Source of the DNA: Roseomonas fluvialis
GTDB lineage: Bacteria; Pseudomonadota; Alphaproteobacteria; Acetobacterales; Acetobacteraceae
Direction of reading: 5' to 3'
DNA length: 64,000 nucleotides
NCBI RefSeq assembly: GCF_022846615.1
Contig: NZ_AP025637.1
Span: 2,877,001 to 2,941,000, forward strand
Shown here: in pieces, positions 37,592 through 46,906 of the stretch
How positions within the stretch are numbered: position 1 is the stretch's first letter
Layout: each line of letters begins with the position of its first letter
Program-made: the position numbers and the translations under genes
Notes under the pieces: model-generated
The model's database searches: none
What the model was told of the DNA's origin: nothing
The model's input: the letters and a program-made list of their open reading frames with translations, nothing else

Positions 37592-39314
37592 ATGCCATAC
37601 ACGCCGGGCCGCTGGCCGAGCCTGCCGGCCATGATGCTGACGCGCGCGGCCGAATGGGCTGACCGCCCGCTGTTCCGCCACTGGCAGGGCGGCGCCTGGC
37701 GGTCGGTGACGTGGGGCGACTTCGCGGTGCAGGTCGCAGCATGCGCGGCCTTCCTGCGCGCCAAGGGCGTCGCACCCGGCGACCGCGTGCTGCTGGTCAG
37801 CGAAAACCGCCCCGAATTCCCCATCGCCGACACCGCCATCATGGCGATCGGCGCGATCACGGTGCCGACCTACACCACCAACCTGGCGGCCGACCACGCA
37901 CATATCCTGCGCGATTCCGGTGCGCGCGCCGCGGTGGTGTCCACCCGCAAGCTGGCCGAGAAGGTGCTGGAAGGCGCCGGCCTCGCGAACGGCCTCGACC
38001 TGCTGGTGTGCTGCGAGGACCCGCCCGCCGCCGCCGGCCTGGTCGCCCACCCCTGGTCCGAGGCACTCGCCACCGCCGCCGACCCCGCCACCCTCGCCGC
38101 CGAGACCGAGCAGATCAGCCCGGAAGCCATTGCCTGCCTGATCTACACCTCCGGCACCGGCGGCGTGCCCAAGGGCGTCATGCTGCCCCACCGCGCGCTG
38201 CTGGCGAACCGCGACGGCGTGGCGCCGCTGGCCGAACGGCTCGGCCTGTCCGGCAAGCCGTATTTGTCCTTCCTGCCGCTGTCGCATTCCTACGAGCACA
38301 CGGTGGGCGGCTTCCTGCTGCCGTCCCTGGGCCTGGAAGTGGTCTATTCCCGCGGCGCCGACCGCCTGAGTGCCGAACTGGCGGAAATCCAGCCCGCCGT
38401 CATCACCGCCGTACCCCGCCTGTTCGAAGTGCTGCGCGGGCGCATCCTGGCGGGGCTCGAGAAGGAAAAGCCCTGGAAGCGCGCCTTGTTCGACCGCGCC
38501 GTCGCCTTCGGCCTGCGCCGGATGGACGGCCCGCCGCTGGGGTTGTTCGAAAAGCTGCAGGACCTGGTGCTCGACAAGCTGGTGCGCGAGAAGACGCGCG
38601 CGCTTCGGCGGGCGGCTGCAGGCGATGGTCTCGGGCGGGGCGCGGCTCGACCCCGACCTGTCGGGCTTCTTCATGGCGCTGGGCCTGCCCGTGCTGCAGG
38701 GCTACGGCCAGACCGAGGCCGGCCCCGTGGTCAGCGTGAATCTGCCCTGGGACAACAACCGCACGACGGTCGGCCCGCCGCTCAAGGGCGTGGCGCTACG
38801 CATCGCCGAGGATGGCGAGGTGCTGGTCCAGGGCGCGCTCGTGATGACCGGCTACTGGAACAACCCCGAGGCCACCGCCGCCGCCCTGAAGCCCATCGGA
38901 GGCGCGCCCGGCGACTGGCTGCACACCGGCGACGTCGGCGTGATCGAGGACGACCGCCTGCGCATCACCGACCGCAAGCGGGACTTCATCAAGACGCTGG
39001 GCGGCGACATGGTCAGCCCCGCCAAGATCGAGGCCCTGCTGATGGCCGAACCGGAGATCCACCAGGCCCTGGTCGCCGGCGAGGGCAAGCCCGCGCTGGT
39101 CGCCCTGATCGTCCCGACGGACGGCATGGAGGCCAAGATCGGCGACGCCGTCCGCCGCGTGAACGGCAAGCTGCCCACCATCGAGCGCATCCGCCACTTC
39201 GCACCCACCGACCCCTTCACCATCGAGAACGGCCTGCTCACGCCAACCATGAAGGTGAAGCGGCGCGTGGCGATCGAGACGCGGCGCGAGGCGATCGACG
39301 CGCTGTCAGGCTGA
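37592..39314 (+). pseudogene. AMP-dependent synthetase/long-chain acyl-CoA ligase, frameshifted
   Basis: Acyl-CoA synthetase that would be about 573 residues. The first frame (37592 to about 38600) encodes the N-terminal half with the AMP-binding loop LIYTSGTGGVPKGVMLPH and the SFLPLSHSYEHTVGG segment. The second frame (about 38601-39314) continues with RFGGRLQAMVSGGARLDPD, QGYGQTEAGPVV, WLHTGDVGVIEDDRLRITDR and KRDFIKTLGGDMVSPAKIE. The break is in a CG-repeat after KTRA. Deletion of one CG or insertion of one base restores the family sequence. Otherwise the protein is intact, so this is either a sequencing error or a recent mutation. Confidence 0.85.
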
Positions 39315-39671
39315 GGGACGCCAAACCCTGCGCCGCGGCTGCGCGGCCTGGCCACCGCAGGCGCGCGGAGCCTTGGCGGCCCGGGCGGCCGCGCCCCGGT
39401 GCAGGTTTGTCGTCGGGCATCCCGGCGCGAGGCGCCGAGGCCACCGATGCGCCCGCCGGCTGTGCGACGAAGCCCAGGCTGCCGCAGCGTCGCCGCACCG
39501 CATCCGGCAGTCCGCGTGCCGCAGGCTTCGCACGTCCGGCCTGTACTCCCGCGGCCTGGCGCCGGCGTCGCGGAAAACCGCACGGCGCCGCACCCGCCGT
39601 CGCGCCGGATCGACGGCGCGACGGGCCGGGCTGCGCTGGACGCCGCAGGCCCACGGCGCGAGGCTGATGCC
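39315..39671. other. intergenic region without a recognised gene
   Basis: About 357 bp, extremely GC-rich, between two co-oriented genes. Open frames exist in several directions but lack motifs and ribosome sites. Nothing else seen. Confidence 0.4.
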
Positions 39672-41057
39672 ATGACAACGACCCCAACCAACGCGCTCGC
39701 CGACCTGTGGACGCTCGCCGGCCTGCGCGCCATGCCGCAGGTCGCGCTCCACGGCACCGACCCGTGCCAGCCATCCACCTTCGCGATCGGCACCGCCGCA
39801 CTCGCTTCCATCGGCGCGACGGGCGCGGCGGCAGCGGCCATCCACGCCGAGCGCGGCGGACCCGCGCAGCACGTCGCGGTGGACATCGAACACGCGCTCA
39901 CCGAGTTCCACTCCGAACACCACCTGCGCATCGACGGCGCGTCGGTCCACGAGGGCTGGGACCGCATCGCCGGCCTGCATCGCACCGGCGACGGACGCTG
40001 GCTGCGGCTGCACACCAACCTGCCGCATCATCGCGAGGCGGTGCTGCGCGTGCTCGGGTGCGACTACGACCGCGCCGCCGTCAGCGCCGCACTGCAACGC
40101 TGGACCGCGCAGGACGCCGAGACCGCGATCTACGACGCCGGCGGTGTGGCCACCATGACGCGATCGATGGATGAATGGGCGGCGCACCCGGCCGGCATCG
40201 CGGCCGCGGCGCTGCCCGCGCTGGTGCTGGAACGCATCGGCGATGCACCGCCGACGCCCCTGCCGCCGCTCGGCGCGCGGCCTTTGCACGGCATCCGCGT
40301 GCTGGACCTGACGCGCGTCATCGCCGGGCCGGTGGCGGGGCGCACCCTGGCCGCGCATGGGGCCGAGGTGCTGCACATCACCGCCCCACACCTGCCGTCC
40401 ATCCCCGCGCTGGTGATGGATACCGGGCGGGGCAAGCGCTGCGCGTCGCTCGACCTGCGCGACGAGGCCGACCGCGCCACGCTGCGCGGGTTGGCATCCG
40501 GCGCGGATGTGTTCCTGCAGGGCTACCGCCCCGGCGCCATCGCGGGCCACGGCTTCGCGCCGGAGGCGCTGGCGGCGCTGAGGCCCGGCATCGTCTGCGT
40601 CTCGCTCTCCGCCTGGGGGCACCACGGGCCGTGGGCCGGGCGGCGCGGCTTCGATTCCCTGGTGCAGAACGCGAACGGCATCAACGATGCAGAACGCATC
40701 GCGGCCGGCGAGGACAAGCCGAAGCCCCTGCCCTGCCAGGCGCTGGATCATGCCTCGGGCTACCTGCTGGCCTTCGGCGCGATGGCGGCGCTGCTGCGGC
40801 GGGCGGAGGAAGGCGGGTCGTGGCTGGTGCGCGTCTCGCTGGCGGGCACGGGGGAATGGATCAAGCGGCTGGGGCGGGTCGAGGGCGGGCTGTCAGCGCC
40901 CGGCATCGCCGACCCCGCGCGGTTCGTGGAGGACAGCGCCAGCGGCTTCGGGCGCATGACGGCGGTGCGGCATAGCGCGGTGCTAGCCGGCATGCCGGCG
41001 GGGTGGGTGTTGCCGGCGGTGGGTTTGGGCACGCACCCGGCGGCTTGGGCGTCCTAA
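39672..41057 (+). CDS. CaiB/BaiF family CoA-transferase
   Basis: Family III CoA-transferase of 461 residues, which moves CoA between carboxylic acids. The C-terminal two-thirds carry GIRVLDLTRVIAGPVAGRTL, a MDTGRGKRCASLDLRDEADR segment, DVFLQGYRPGAIAGHGF and CVSLSAWGHHGPWAGRRGFD. The N-terminal ~190 residues resemble a second, divergent half domain, so it is a long form of the family. The usual catalytic aspartate should lie in the MDTGRG region. It follows the acyl-CoA synthetase on the same strand; the substrate is unknown. Confidence 0.88.
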   Translation: MTTTPTNALADLWTLAGLRAMPQVALHGTDPCQPSTFAIGTAALASIGATGAAAAAIHAERGGPAQHVAVDIEHALTEFHSEHHLRIDGASVHEGWDRIAGLHRTGDGRWLRLHTNLPHHREAVLRVLGCDYDRAAVSAALQRWTAQDAETAIYDAGGVATMTRSMDEWAAHPAGIAAAALPALVLERIGDAPPTPLPPLGARPLHGIRVLDLTRVIAGPVAGRTLAAHGAEVLHITAPHLPSIPALVMDTGRGKRCASLDLRDEADRATLRGLASGADVFLQGYRPGAIAGHGFAPEALAALRPGIVCVSLSAWGHHGPWAGRRGFDSLVQNANGINDAERIAAGEDKPKPLPCQALDHASGYLLAFGAMAALLRRAEEGGSWLVRVSLAGTGEWIKRLGRVEGGLSAPGIADPARFVEDSASGFGRMTAVRHSAVLAGMPAGWVLPAVGLGTHPAAWAS

Positions 41058-41599
41058 CCCGCCGCGCCGTCCGCGCGCACGCTGACCGGCACGCCGATCT
41101 TGTGTTCCAGCCACGCCACCAGGAAGGCTCGGTCGGCGGGCTCGCGCCGCCTCACGCCGAACGGGAACACCTCGCGATAGAGAAGGTGCAGGTAGCTCGC
41201 TGCAAACAGAGTCGCGAGCGCACCGCTGACCCAATGGCCGCGCCGCCAAGCGTTCAGCGCAAAAGGGAGCAGGACCAGGGTACAGATCAACCCCACCACG
41301 ACAGCGCGCCACAGCCGCGACCGCCTCAGCGACGGGTCACGGCCGACGCGACCGTGAACGCGGCAGGTTGACCCAAAATCATCGACCTTGGCCTCCAGCA
41401 CGTTCCACGAGGACCCGGGCCCGAAGTCGCTGATGCGCAGACGGAATCCGTCCCTGGTCCTGCGGGCGGCGACGCCGCCGAACCCCGGCAGAATGCCCCA
41501 GAGCCGCGCGCGCCGCCGCACCAGCGCCACCAGCGCATCGCGCGGCATGGGCACGGTGGCTTCGAAGGTCAGGTGATCGGTCGCGGTCGTGTCGCTCAC
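41054..41599 (-). CDS. hypothetical membrane protein, paralogue 3 of a tandem triplet
   Basis: A 181-residue protein starting at GTG 41599, overlapping the preceding paralogue's stop by 4 bp. Plan: soluble N-terminal domain (HLTFEATVPMPRDALVALV, about residues 10-100), two hydrophobic helices (about 107-150: AVVVGLICTLVLLPFAL and SGALATLFAASYLHLLY), and a conserved C-terminal tail DRAFLVAWLEHKIGVPVSVR. The N-terminal domain and tail are shared with the next two genes. No family recognised. Convergent with the CoA-transferase; the stops overlap by 4 bp. Confidence 0.75.
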   Translation of the reverse strand: MSDTTATDHLTFEATVPMPRDALVALVRRRARLWGILPGFGGVAARRTRDGFRLRISDFGPGSSWNVLEAKVDDFGSTCRVHGRVGRDPSLRRSRLWRAVVVGLICTLVLLPFALNAWRRGHWVSGALATLFAASYLHLLYREVFPFGVRRREPADRAFLVAWLEHKIGVPVSVRADGAAG

Positions 41600-42138
41600 G
41601 GTGCCGCCCCACCCGCGCGCACAGTCACCGGCACGCCGATCATCCCCTCCAGCCGCTCGATCAGGAACGCCCGGTTCGCCGCCGCGTGGCGGGGCGCGCG
41701 AAGCACGCTGACGATGCCCCCGATCCCGGCGGCTGCGAACAACGCGAAGAACAGGAACCCGCCAGGATTCAGGGCCCCGAGCCACAGGCCCTGCACAATG
41801 ACCACCGCAGCCACACAAGCCTGCGCGCCGGCGATCACGCCAACCAGCATGCGCGGCGCCGGCCAGCCGTCATCGAAGATGAAGCGCCCTGCGATGCGAC
41901 AGGAGCCGCCATGGTCCTGGACCTCAACCTCCAACGAGATCCAGCCAGGTGTGCGGAACAAGCCGACCCGGCGCAGACGAAACCCAGCCTCGGTCTTCCA
42001 GGCCGCAACCGGGCCGACCCTGCTCGGCTGCCCCCAGATGGTGCCGCAACGCCGCAGCACGTGCGCGACCAAGGCATCATGCGTCATCGGGACGGTGGCC
42101 TCGAAGGTCAGGTCGTCGGCCGCGTTGCCGTCGCTCAC
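41596..42138 (-). CDS. hypothetical membrane protein, paralogue 2 of a tandem triplet
   Basis: A 180-residue protein, GTG start at 42138 overlapping the upstream stop by 4 bp. Its N-terminal domain starts DDLTFEATVPMTHDALVAHV and contains AAWKTEAGFRLRRVGLFRTP, nearly identical in layout to paralogue 1. Then come two hydrophobic helices (VIAGAQACVAAVVIVQGLWL, GGFLFFALFAAAGIGGIVSV) and the tail NRAFLIERLEGMIGVPVTVR. Probably anchored in the inner membrane. Function unknown. Confidence 0.75.
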   Translation of the reverse strand: MSDGNAADDLTFEATVPMTHDALVAHVLRRCGTIWGQPSRVGPVAAWKTEAGFRLRRVGLFRTPGWISLEVEVQDHGGSCRIAGRFIFDDGWPAPRMLVGVIAGAQACVAAVVIVQGLWLGALNPGGFLFFALFAAAGIGGIVSVLRAPRHAAANRAFLIERLEGMIGVPVTVRAGGAAP

Positions 42139-42710
42139 GGCTCGCCGCCTGCCCGCCGCACCGTCACCGGCGCATCGATCAGCCGCTCCAGCCATTCGAC
42201 CAGGAACACGCGATCCGCCGGCGCGCGCCGCCTGGACGCGTAGAACTGTCGGTAAAACGCTTGCATGGCCCGGATCAAAGCCAGCGCGAAGACGATCAAC
42301 CAGCCAATCACCTCTTCGAAAAGTCCGAGCCTCCCGCGGCCGTCGATCAATGCCAGCACAAGGACCGTGAAGCCTAACGCAAGGCAGAACGCGACCCACG
42401 CGACGGCCTTGCGACGCTCCTGCTCCATCTCCGGATGCCATCCGACGCGCCCGTGGACCCGGCAGGCATCGCCAAGGTCATCGACAGTTGCATCCAGGGT
42501 CATCCAATGAGGCAACCTGAAGAGCCCGGAGCGCCGCAGGTGAAATCCGGTGTCGGTCTTCCAGGCAGCGATCGGCCCGATCGCGCCGATTGCGGCGGCG
42601 TGGGCGTGCCTGACGCCAACCCGCCGCATGATGCTGCCGACCAACGCCTCGCGCGTCATCGGCACGACCGCCTCGAAAATCAGATCCTCATCCGCCGCCG
42701 TGCCGCTCAA
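42135..42710 (-). CDS. hypothetical membrane protein, paralogue 1 of a tandem triplet
   Basis: A 191-residue protein; no ATG fits, and a TTG at 42710 overlaps the TauD stop by 4 bp (TTGA). N-terminal domain: EDLIFEAVVPMTREALVGSI, AAWKTDTGFHLRRSGLFRLP, VHGRVGWHPEMEQERR. Two hydrophobic helices follow (about 112-155), then DRVFLVEWLERLIDAPVTVR. First member of a coupled chain of three paralogues behind the TauD gene. No known family. Confidence 0.75.
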   Translation of the reverse strand: MSGTAADEDLIFEAVVPMTREALVGSIMRRVGVRHAHAAAIGAIGPIAAWKTDTGFHLRRSGLFRLPHWMTLDATVDDLGDACRVHGRVGWHPEMEQERRKAVAWVAFCLALGFTVLVLALIDGRGRLGLFEEVIGWLIVFALALIRAMQAFYRQFYASRRRAPADRVFLVEWLERLIDAPVTVRRAGGEP

Positions 42711-43780
42711 GCCGCCACCGCACTCCTCCCCAGCACCGCACCCCCGCGCAACGCCCCCGCCTCCGTCGCCCCCCACTGCACCCTGTGCCCTTCCGGCAGC
42801 GCCCGGCTCCCCGGCACCGCGAGCCACACCCGCAGCAATACGCGATGCGCCCCCGCCGCCGCATCATCCGCGTAGGCCGTGCGCCCATGATACGTCACGT
42901 GCTGGTTCAGCAGCTGGATATCCCCTGGCGTGAACGCCGCCTCCGCGCACAGTTCCTCAGCCAGCGCCGCCAGCAGATCCATCGCCTCCACCTGTTCCGC
43001 GCGCAACGGAGGCACCCCCGGCTCCGCATGCGCCATCTCGACATAGGTGCGCGAGTACTGGCTGGTGAAGGCCCCCTCCGGCCCACGCGCAAACACCGGC
43101 ATCCGGAACACGCGGTCGCTGTGCCCCGCCCCTTCCTCATCCGCCGGCCGCATCCGCCAGAAATCCTCGTACAGCACCGCGAGCAAATCCGGCCGCCGCC
43201 GCGCCATCTCGTCATGGATCGCGACGGTGGACACCACGCGCGACACACCCCCCGCGATCCCGTTCGACGCGCACAGCAGCGCCAGCACATCGCATTTGTC
43301 GGTATGGAACCGCAGCGGCCCGGTCGAACGAGACCGTGCCCGCGCCGATGGCACCGGCCCGGCCCCCCCACCCGTCACGGCAATCCCCGCCCCGGTCTCG
43401 TCCTTCACCTCGCCGATGAACTCTCCGGTCGTGTTCTGGAACAGCGGCGTGCCGACATTCGCGCACAGCCCCCAGAACAGGATGCGCAGATCCTCGCGCG
43501 ACAGCCGCTCCACCGGCAGCCCGGACAGCCGCAGCACGCCCGCGCCGTTCTCCAGTTCCTCCGTCACCTCCGCCAGCAGCGGCGCCAGCGACGGAATGGA
43601 AAAATGCTCCCGCGCCATCGCCGGCGGCGCGCGCCCGGCGGCCTTCACAGCGGCCAACGCCTCCTCCAGCGCCGCGATCTCGTTCGCGCCCAACCGCCGC
43701 GGCCAGAAGCCGCGCGCCGCGAGTTCATCACCACCGCGCCAGGCCGAAGCCCCGCCGATCGGTGCCATCGCGTGGTCCAT
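42707..43780 (-). CDS. TauD/TfdA family Fe(II)/2-oxoglutarate dioxygenase
   Basis: Oxygenase of 357 residues. The iron-binding His-x-Asp is in RFHTDKCDVLALLC, and the distal histidine is in NQHVTYHGRTAY; the 2-oxoglutarate arginine is in the HRVLLRVWL segment. Family members hydroxylate taurine, carnitine precursors, herbicides or other acids; the substrate here is unknown. ATG 43780 follows AGGAGAG. It sits 11 bp after the Bug receptor gene, so transport and oxidation of the same compound are plausible. Confidence 0.88.
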   Translation of the reverse strand: MDHAMAPIGGASAWRGGDELAARGFWPRRLGANEIAALEEALAAVKAAGRAPPAMAREHFSIPSLAPLLAEVTEELENGAGVLRLSGLPVERLSREDLRILFWGLCANVGTPLFQNTTGEFIGEVKDETGAGIAVTGGGAGPVPSARARSRSTGPLRFHTDKCDVLALLCASNGIAGGVSRVVSTVAIHDEMARRRPDLLAVLYEDFWRMRPADEEGAGHSDRVFRMPVFARGPEGAFTSQYSRTYVEMAHAEPGVPPLRAEQVEAMDLLAALAEELCAEAAFTPGDIQLLNQHVTYHGRTAYADDAAAGAHRVLLRVWLAVPGSRALPEGHRVQWGATEAGALRGGAVLGRSAVAA

Positions 43781-43791
43781 CGCTCGCTCTC

Positions 43792-44781
43792 CTATTGAAC
43801 GCTGATGCCGCGCTCGCGGATCAGCGACGCCCAGCGCGCTGATTCCGCGGCGATGCGCTCGGCGAAGCCGGCGCGGGTATTGGGCAGGTAGACCAGCCCC
43901 TGCTCGGCCAGGAAGCGCTGCATCTCCGGCGCCTGCGCCACCTGCGTGTACACCGCGAACAGCCGGTCCAGCACCGCCTCCGGCGTGCGCGCCGGCACGA
44001 TCACCGCATACCAGGTCGAGACCTCGATCCCCGGCTGCCCCGCTTCCGCCAGCGTGGGCACATCGGGCAGCTGCGGCACGCGCGTCGGCGTGGTGACCGC
44101 CAGCGCCCGCACCCGCCCGTCGCGGATGGCCGGCAGGATGGTCGGCAGGGTTTCGAACATCGCCTGCACGTCGCCGCCGAGCAGCGCGATCAGGCTGTCG
44201 GTGTTCCCGCGATAGGGCACATGCACCATGTCCACGCCGTCGCGTTGCCTGAACATCTCGAAGATCAGGTGCTGCGCCGTGCCGATGCCCACCGACCCGT
44301 AGTTCAGCCGCCCCGGCTGCGCCTTCGCGCGCGCGATCAGCTCCGCCACCGTTGTCGCCGGGAAATCTCCCTTGGTCACCAGCACCAGCGGGGATGCGGC
44401 GAACATCGTCACCGGCACCAGGTCCCGCGCCACGTCGAAGGGCATGTCGCGATACAGGTTCGGGAAGATCGTGAGCGGCCCCAGGTTGCCCATCCCGATC
44501 ACGTATCCATCCGGTGCCGCGCGCGCGACCTCCGCCACCCCGATCCGCCCGCCGGCGCCCGGCTTGAAGTCGTTGACGATGGTCTGGCCCAACACGGCAC
44601 CGACACGGTCGTTGAAGGCCCGCGCAATCAGGTCGTTCAGCCCGCCTGGCGGCCAGGGCACCACGAAGCGGATCGGCCGGTTCGGCCAGGGCGCCGCCGC
44701 CCCCTGCGCCCACGCCGGCCGTGCAGCGGATACCCCAAACGCCGCCGCCAGCGCCCGGCGACGATCGAACGCAATGCCCAC
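43792..44781 (-). CDS. Bug-family tripartite tricarboxylate transporter substrate-binding protein
   Basis: Periplasmic receptor of 329 residues. Signal peptide: DRRRALAAAFG with cleavage after AWAQG-type sequence. Bug motifs: WPNRPIRFVVPWPPGGLNDL, VNDFKPGAGGRIGVAEVARA, PDGYVIGMGNLG, PYRGNTDSLIALLGGDVQ and VPTLAEAGQPGIEVSTW. No TctA/TctB permease is nearby, as is common for this family. GTG 44781 is preferred, preceded by AGGGGAG; the frame extends upstream to 44838. Operon with TauD and the three membrane proteins. Confidence 0.88.
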   Translation of the reverse strand: MGIAFDRRRALAAAFGVSAARPAWAQGAAAPWPNRPIRFVVPWPPGGLNDLIARAFNDRVGAVLGQTIVNDFKPGAGGRIGVAEVARAAPDGYVIGMGNLGPLTIFPNLYRDMPFDVARDLVPVTMFAASPLVLVTKGDFPATTVAELIARAKAQPGRLNYGSVGIGTAQHLIFEMFRQRDGVDMVHVPYRGNTDSLIALLGGDVQAMFETLPTILPAIRDGRVRALAVTTPTRVPQLPDVPTLAEAGQPGIEVSTWYAVIVPARTPEAVLDRLFAVYTQVAQAPEMQRFLAEQGLVYLPNTRAGFAERIAAESARWASLIRERGISVQ

Positions 44782-44851
44782 GGCGGTGGCTCCCCTGCTG
44801 GTCCGTCCGAGGGTCGGACGGGCCCGCGCGGCGGTCAACCGCGGCGGCGCG

Positions 44852-45811
44852 TCAGCGCCCGGCGCGCTTGCGCTGGATCAGCTGATCAAGCTGCGCGCCG
44901 TCGATATCCGTGCGGATCTGAATCCACAGCGGCAGGTGGTCCGACAGCTGGTAGGTGAAGGCATCCTTCGTCAGGTCGGGAAACAGCGGTCGGTGGTCCG
45001 AGGCGAAGAAATCCAGTACGCCGCCGGCATTGCTGAAATTCTCCGGGTAGCGCGCGAAGTGCAGGATCTGGTCGTAGCGCTTGTTGCGCGCCAGGTTGCT
45101 GCCGAAGCTGCCCTTCGCGAGCGCCGCCGGCAGCTGCAGCCCGGTCGAGGTGAGTGCCGCGAACATCGGGCTTTTCAGCGAGGGGATGTTGAAATCCCCC
45201 ATCACCAGGATGTCGGCGTCCTCCTTGTGCCGTTCGGCCATCTTGGCGCCGAGCCAATTCGCCAGCCCCTGCAGTTCCGCCGTGCGCGCGGCCGTGCTGT
45301 CGCCCCAGCGGACATGCGTGGTGAAGGCGACGAAGTCGAAATTGCCCGACTTGAAGGACGCGACATACGGCGCGCGCCACCAGCTCTCGGCCGGCAGGTA
45401 CTCGGTGCCCGACTTGCGGCGCGGCGGGCTCGCCTCGGCGGCCAGGCCGTTGAAGGCCACGACGCGGCCGTCGAAGACATAGACGATCCGCTCGCGATTG
45501 CCGCCGGCGTCGAGGATGGCGTCCGAATACACCACATCCCAGTAGGGGCCGAGGATGGGCAGGACGCGCGTGAGGTCGGTGAGGTCGTCGCGCGTCTCGA
45601 CGATGCCCACGAGGTCGAACTGGCCGATGATCTCCGCGATATAGTGGATCGCCGCCTGGGACCGGCGCTTCTTGCCGAAATCGCGGATGTTCCAGGTCGC
45701 GATGTTGAGCGTCTCGTCGAGCTTCGAGGCCGGGATGCGCGCCGCGTCGATGCGCCGGCGCAGCACCTTCAATCCCTCGGCGATCTCGAGGCTGACATTG
45801 CCGTGGAACAT
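44852..45811 (-). CDS. endonuclease/exonuclease/phosphatase family protein
   Basis: Metal-dependent phosphodiesterase of 319 residues, DNase I-like fold. Motifs: LNIATWNIRDFGKKRRSQAA, LVGIVETRDDLTDL (metal glutamate), FTTHVRWGD, ILVMGDFNIPSL and QLSDHLPLWIQI (catalytic His). No signal peptide is seen. The substrate could be nucleic acid, phospholipid or inositol phosphate. ATG 45811 follows GGGGAGG. Confidence 0.85.
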   Translation of the reverse strand: MFHGNVSLEIAEGLKVLRRRIDAARIPASKLDETLNIATWNIRDFGKKRRSQAAIHYIAEIIGQFDLVGIVETRDDLTDLTRVLPILGPYWDVVYSDAILDAGGNRERIVYVFDGRVVAFNGLAAEASPPRRKSGTEYLPAESWWRAPYVASFKSGNFDFVAFTTHVRWGDSTAARTAELQGLANWLGAKMAERHKEDADILVMGDFNIPSLKSPMFAALTSTGLQLPAALAKGSFGSNLARNKRYDQILHFARYPENFSNAGGVLDFFASDHRPLFPDLTKDAFTYQLSDHLPLWIQIRTDIDGAQLDQLIQRKRAGR

Positions 45812-45908
45812 CCTGGCCTCCCCGCCCCGGCGCAGCATCCGCCCGCCATCTGAAGCGCGTTGCGGCGCACGGGCCGCGATCCAGGTCACACGCGCAGCGG
45901 CCGCGCGC

Positions 45909-45921
45909 GGGGGGGGGGGGG
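45909..45921. repeat. run of 13 G
   Basis: An uninterrupted G13 tract, 137 bp before the SBF transporter start, in the divergent spacer. Long homopolymers are prone to slippage and to sequencing error. Confidence 0.9.
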
Positions 45922-46057
45922 CGCGATGCGCGCCACCACGAAGGCCGCCCTGCCCGGCCGGCGCCGCGCCGGGCCAGGCACGCGCCACGCGGCGCGCGGG
46001 CCGGTGTATAGGGGCGCGGAACAGACGCCCGGCCAGGGCGCTGCCGGGGACCGTGCG

Positions 46058-46906
46058 ATGGGTGTGACGACCGAGATCCTGCTGCCGCTCGCGCTCTTCG
46101 CCATCATGTTCGCGCTCGGCCTTGGCCTCGCTCCGGCGGATTTCCGCCGGGTCGTGCAGCAGCCACGCGACGTGCTGGCGGGGCTCATCTCGCAGATCCT
46201 GCTGCTGCCCGCGGTCGCCTTCGTGATCGCCATGGTGTGGTCGCCAGCGCCGGCGCTGGCGGTCGGGCTCATGATGATCGCGTCGGCCCCCGGCGGCGTG
46301 ACCTCGAACCTGCTGACGCGCTTCGCCGGCGGCGATGTCGCGCTGTCGGTGGCGCTGACGGCGATCACCAGCCTGGCCGCGATGGTGACGGTGCCCATCG
46401 TGGTCTTCCTGGCACTGGAGCATTTCGCCGGCACGGGCGCGGCGGCGGACCTGTCCCTGGTCGGCATCGCGTTGCGCATGTTCGGGATCGTGGTGGTGCC
46501 GGTGCTGCTCGGCATGGCGCTGCGCGGCGCGCGGCCCGCGCTGGCGGCGGCCTGGCTGCCGCGGGCGGAGGCGTTGTCGGGCGTGCTGTTCCTGATCGTC
46601 GTCGCGGCGGCGATCTGGACGGAGCGCCAGAACATCGCGACCTCCTTCGCCGCGGCAGGGCTGGCGGCGCTGGTGCTGAACCTGGTGATGATGGCGGTCG
46701 CGTATTGGGGCTCAGCGGCGCTGGGCTGCGCGCGGCCACAGCGCATCGCGCTGTCACTGGAATGCGGGCTGCAGAACGGCACGCTGGCGATCGCGGTGGT
46801 GGCCGCGCTCGGGCTCGATGCCGCCTATGCGCTGCCGGCGGCGATCTATTCGCTGCTGATGTTCGCCACCGCGCTGGGGTTCGTGGCGGTGGTGCGGCGG
46901 GGCTAA
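46058..46906 (+). CDS. bile acid:sodium symporter (SBF/BASS) family transporter
   Basis: Inner-membrane transporter of 282 residues with about nine hydrophobic helices. Family cues: MFALGLGLAPADFRRVVQQP near the start, MMIASAPGGVTSNLLTRFAG, and ALSLECGLQNGTLAIAVVAA. Members take up bile acids, pyruvate, pantothenate or other organic anions with Na+; the substrate is unknown. ATG 46058 is preceded by GGGGA. Confidence 0.88.
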   Translation: MGVTTEILLPLALFAIMFALGLGLAPADFRRVVQQPRDVLAGLISQILLLPAVAFVIAMVWSPAPALAVGLMMIASAPGGVTSNLLTRFAGGDVALSVALTAITSLAAMVTVPIVVFLALEHFAGTGAAADLSLVGIALRMFGIVVVPVLLGMALRGARPALAAAWLPRAEALSGVLFLIVVAAAIWTERQNIATSFAAAGLAALVLNLVMMAVAYWGSAALGCARPQRIALSLECGLQNGTLAIAVVAALGLDAAYALPAAIYSLLMFATALGFVAVVRRG

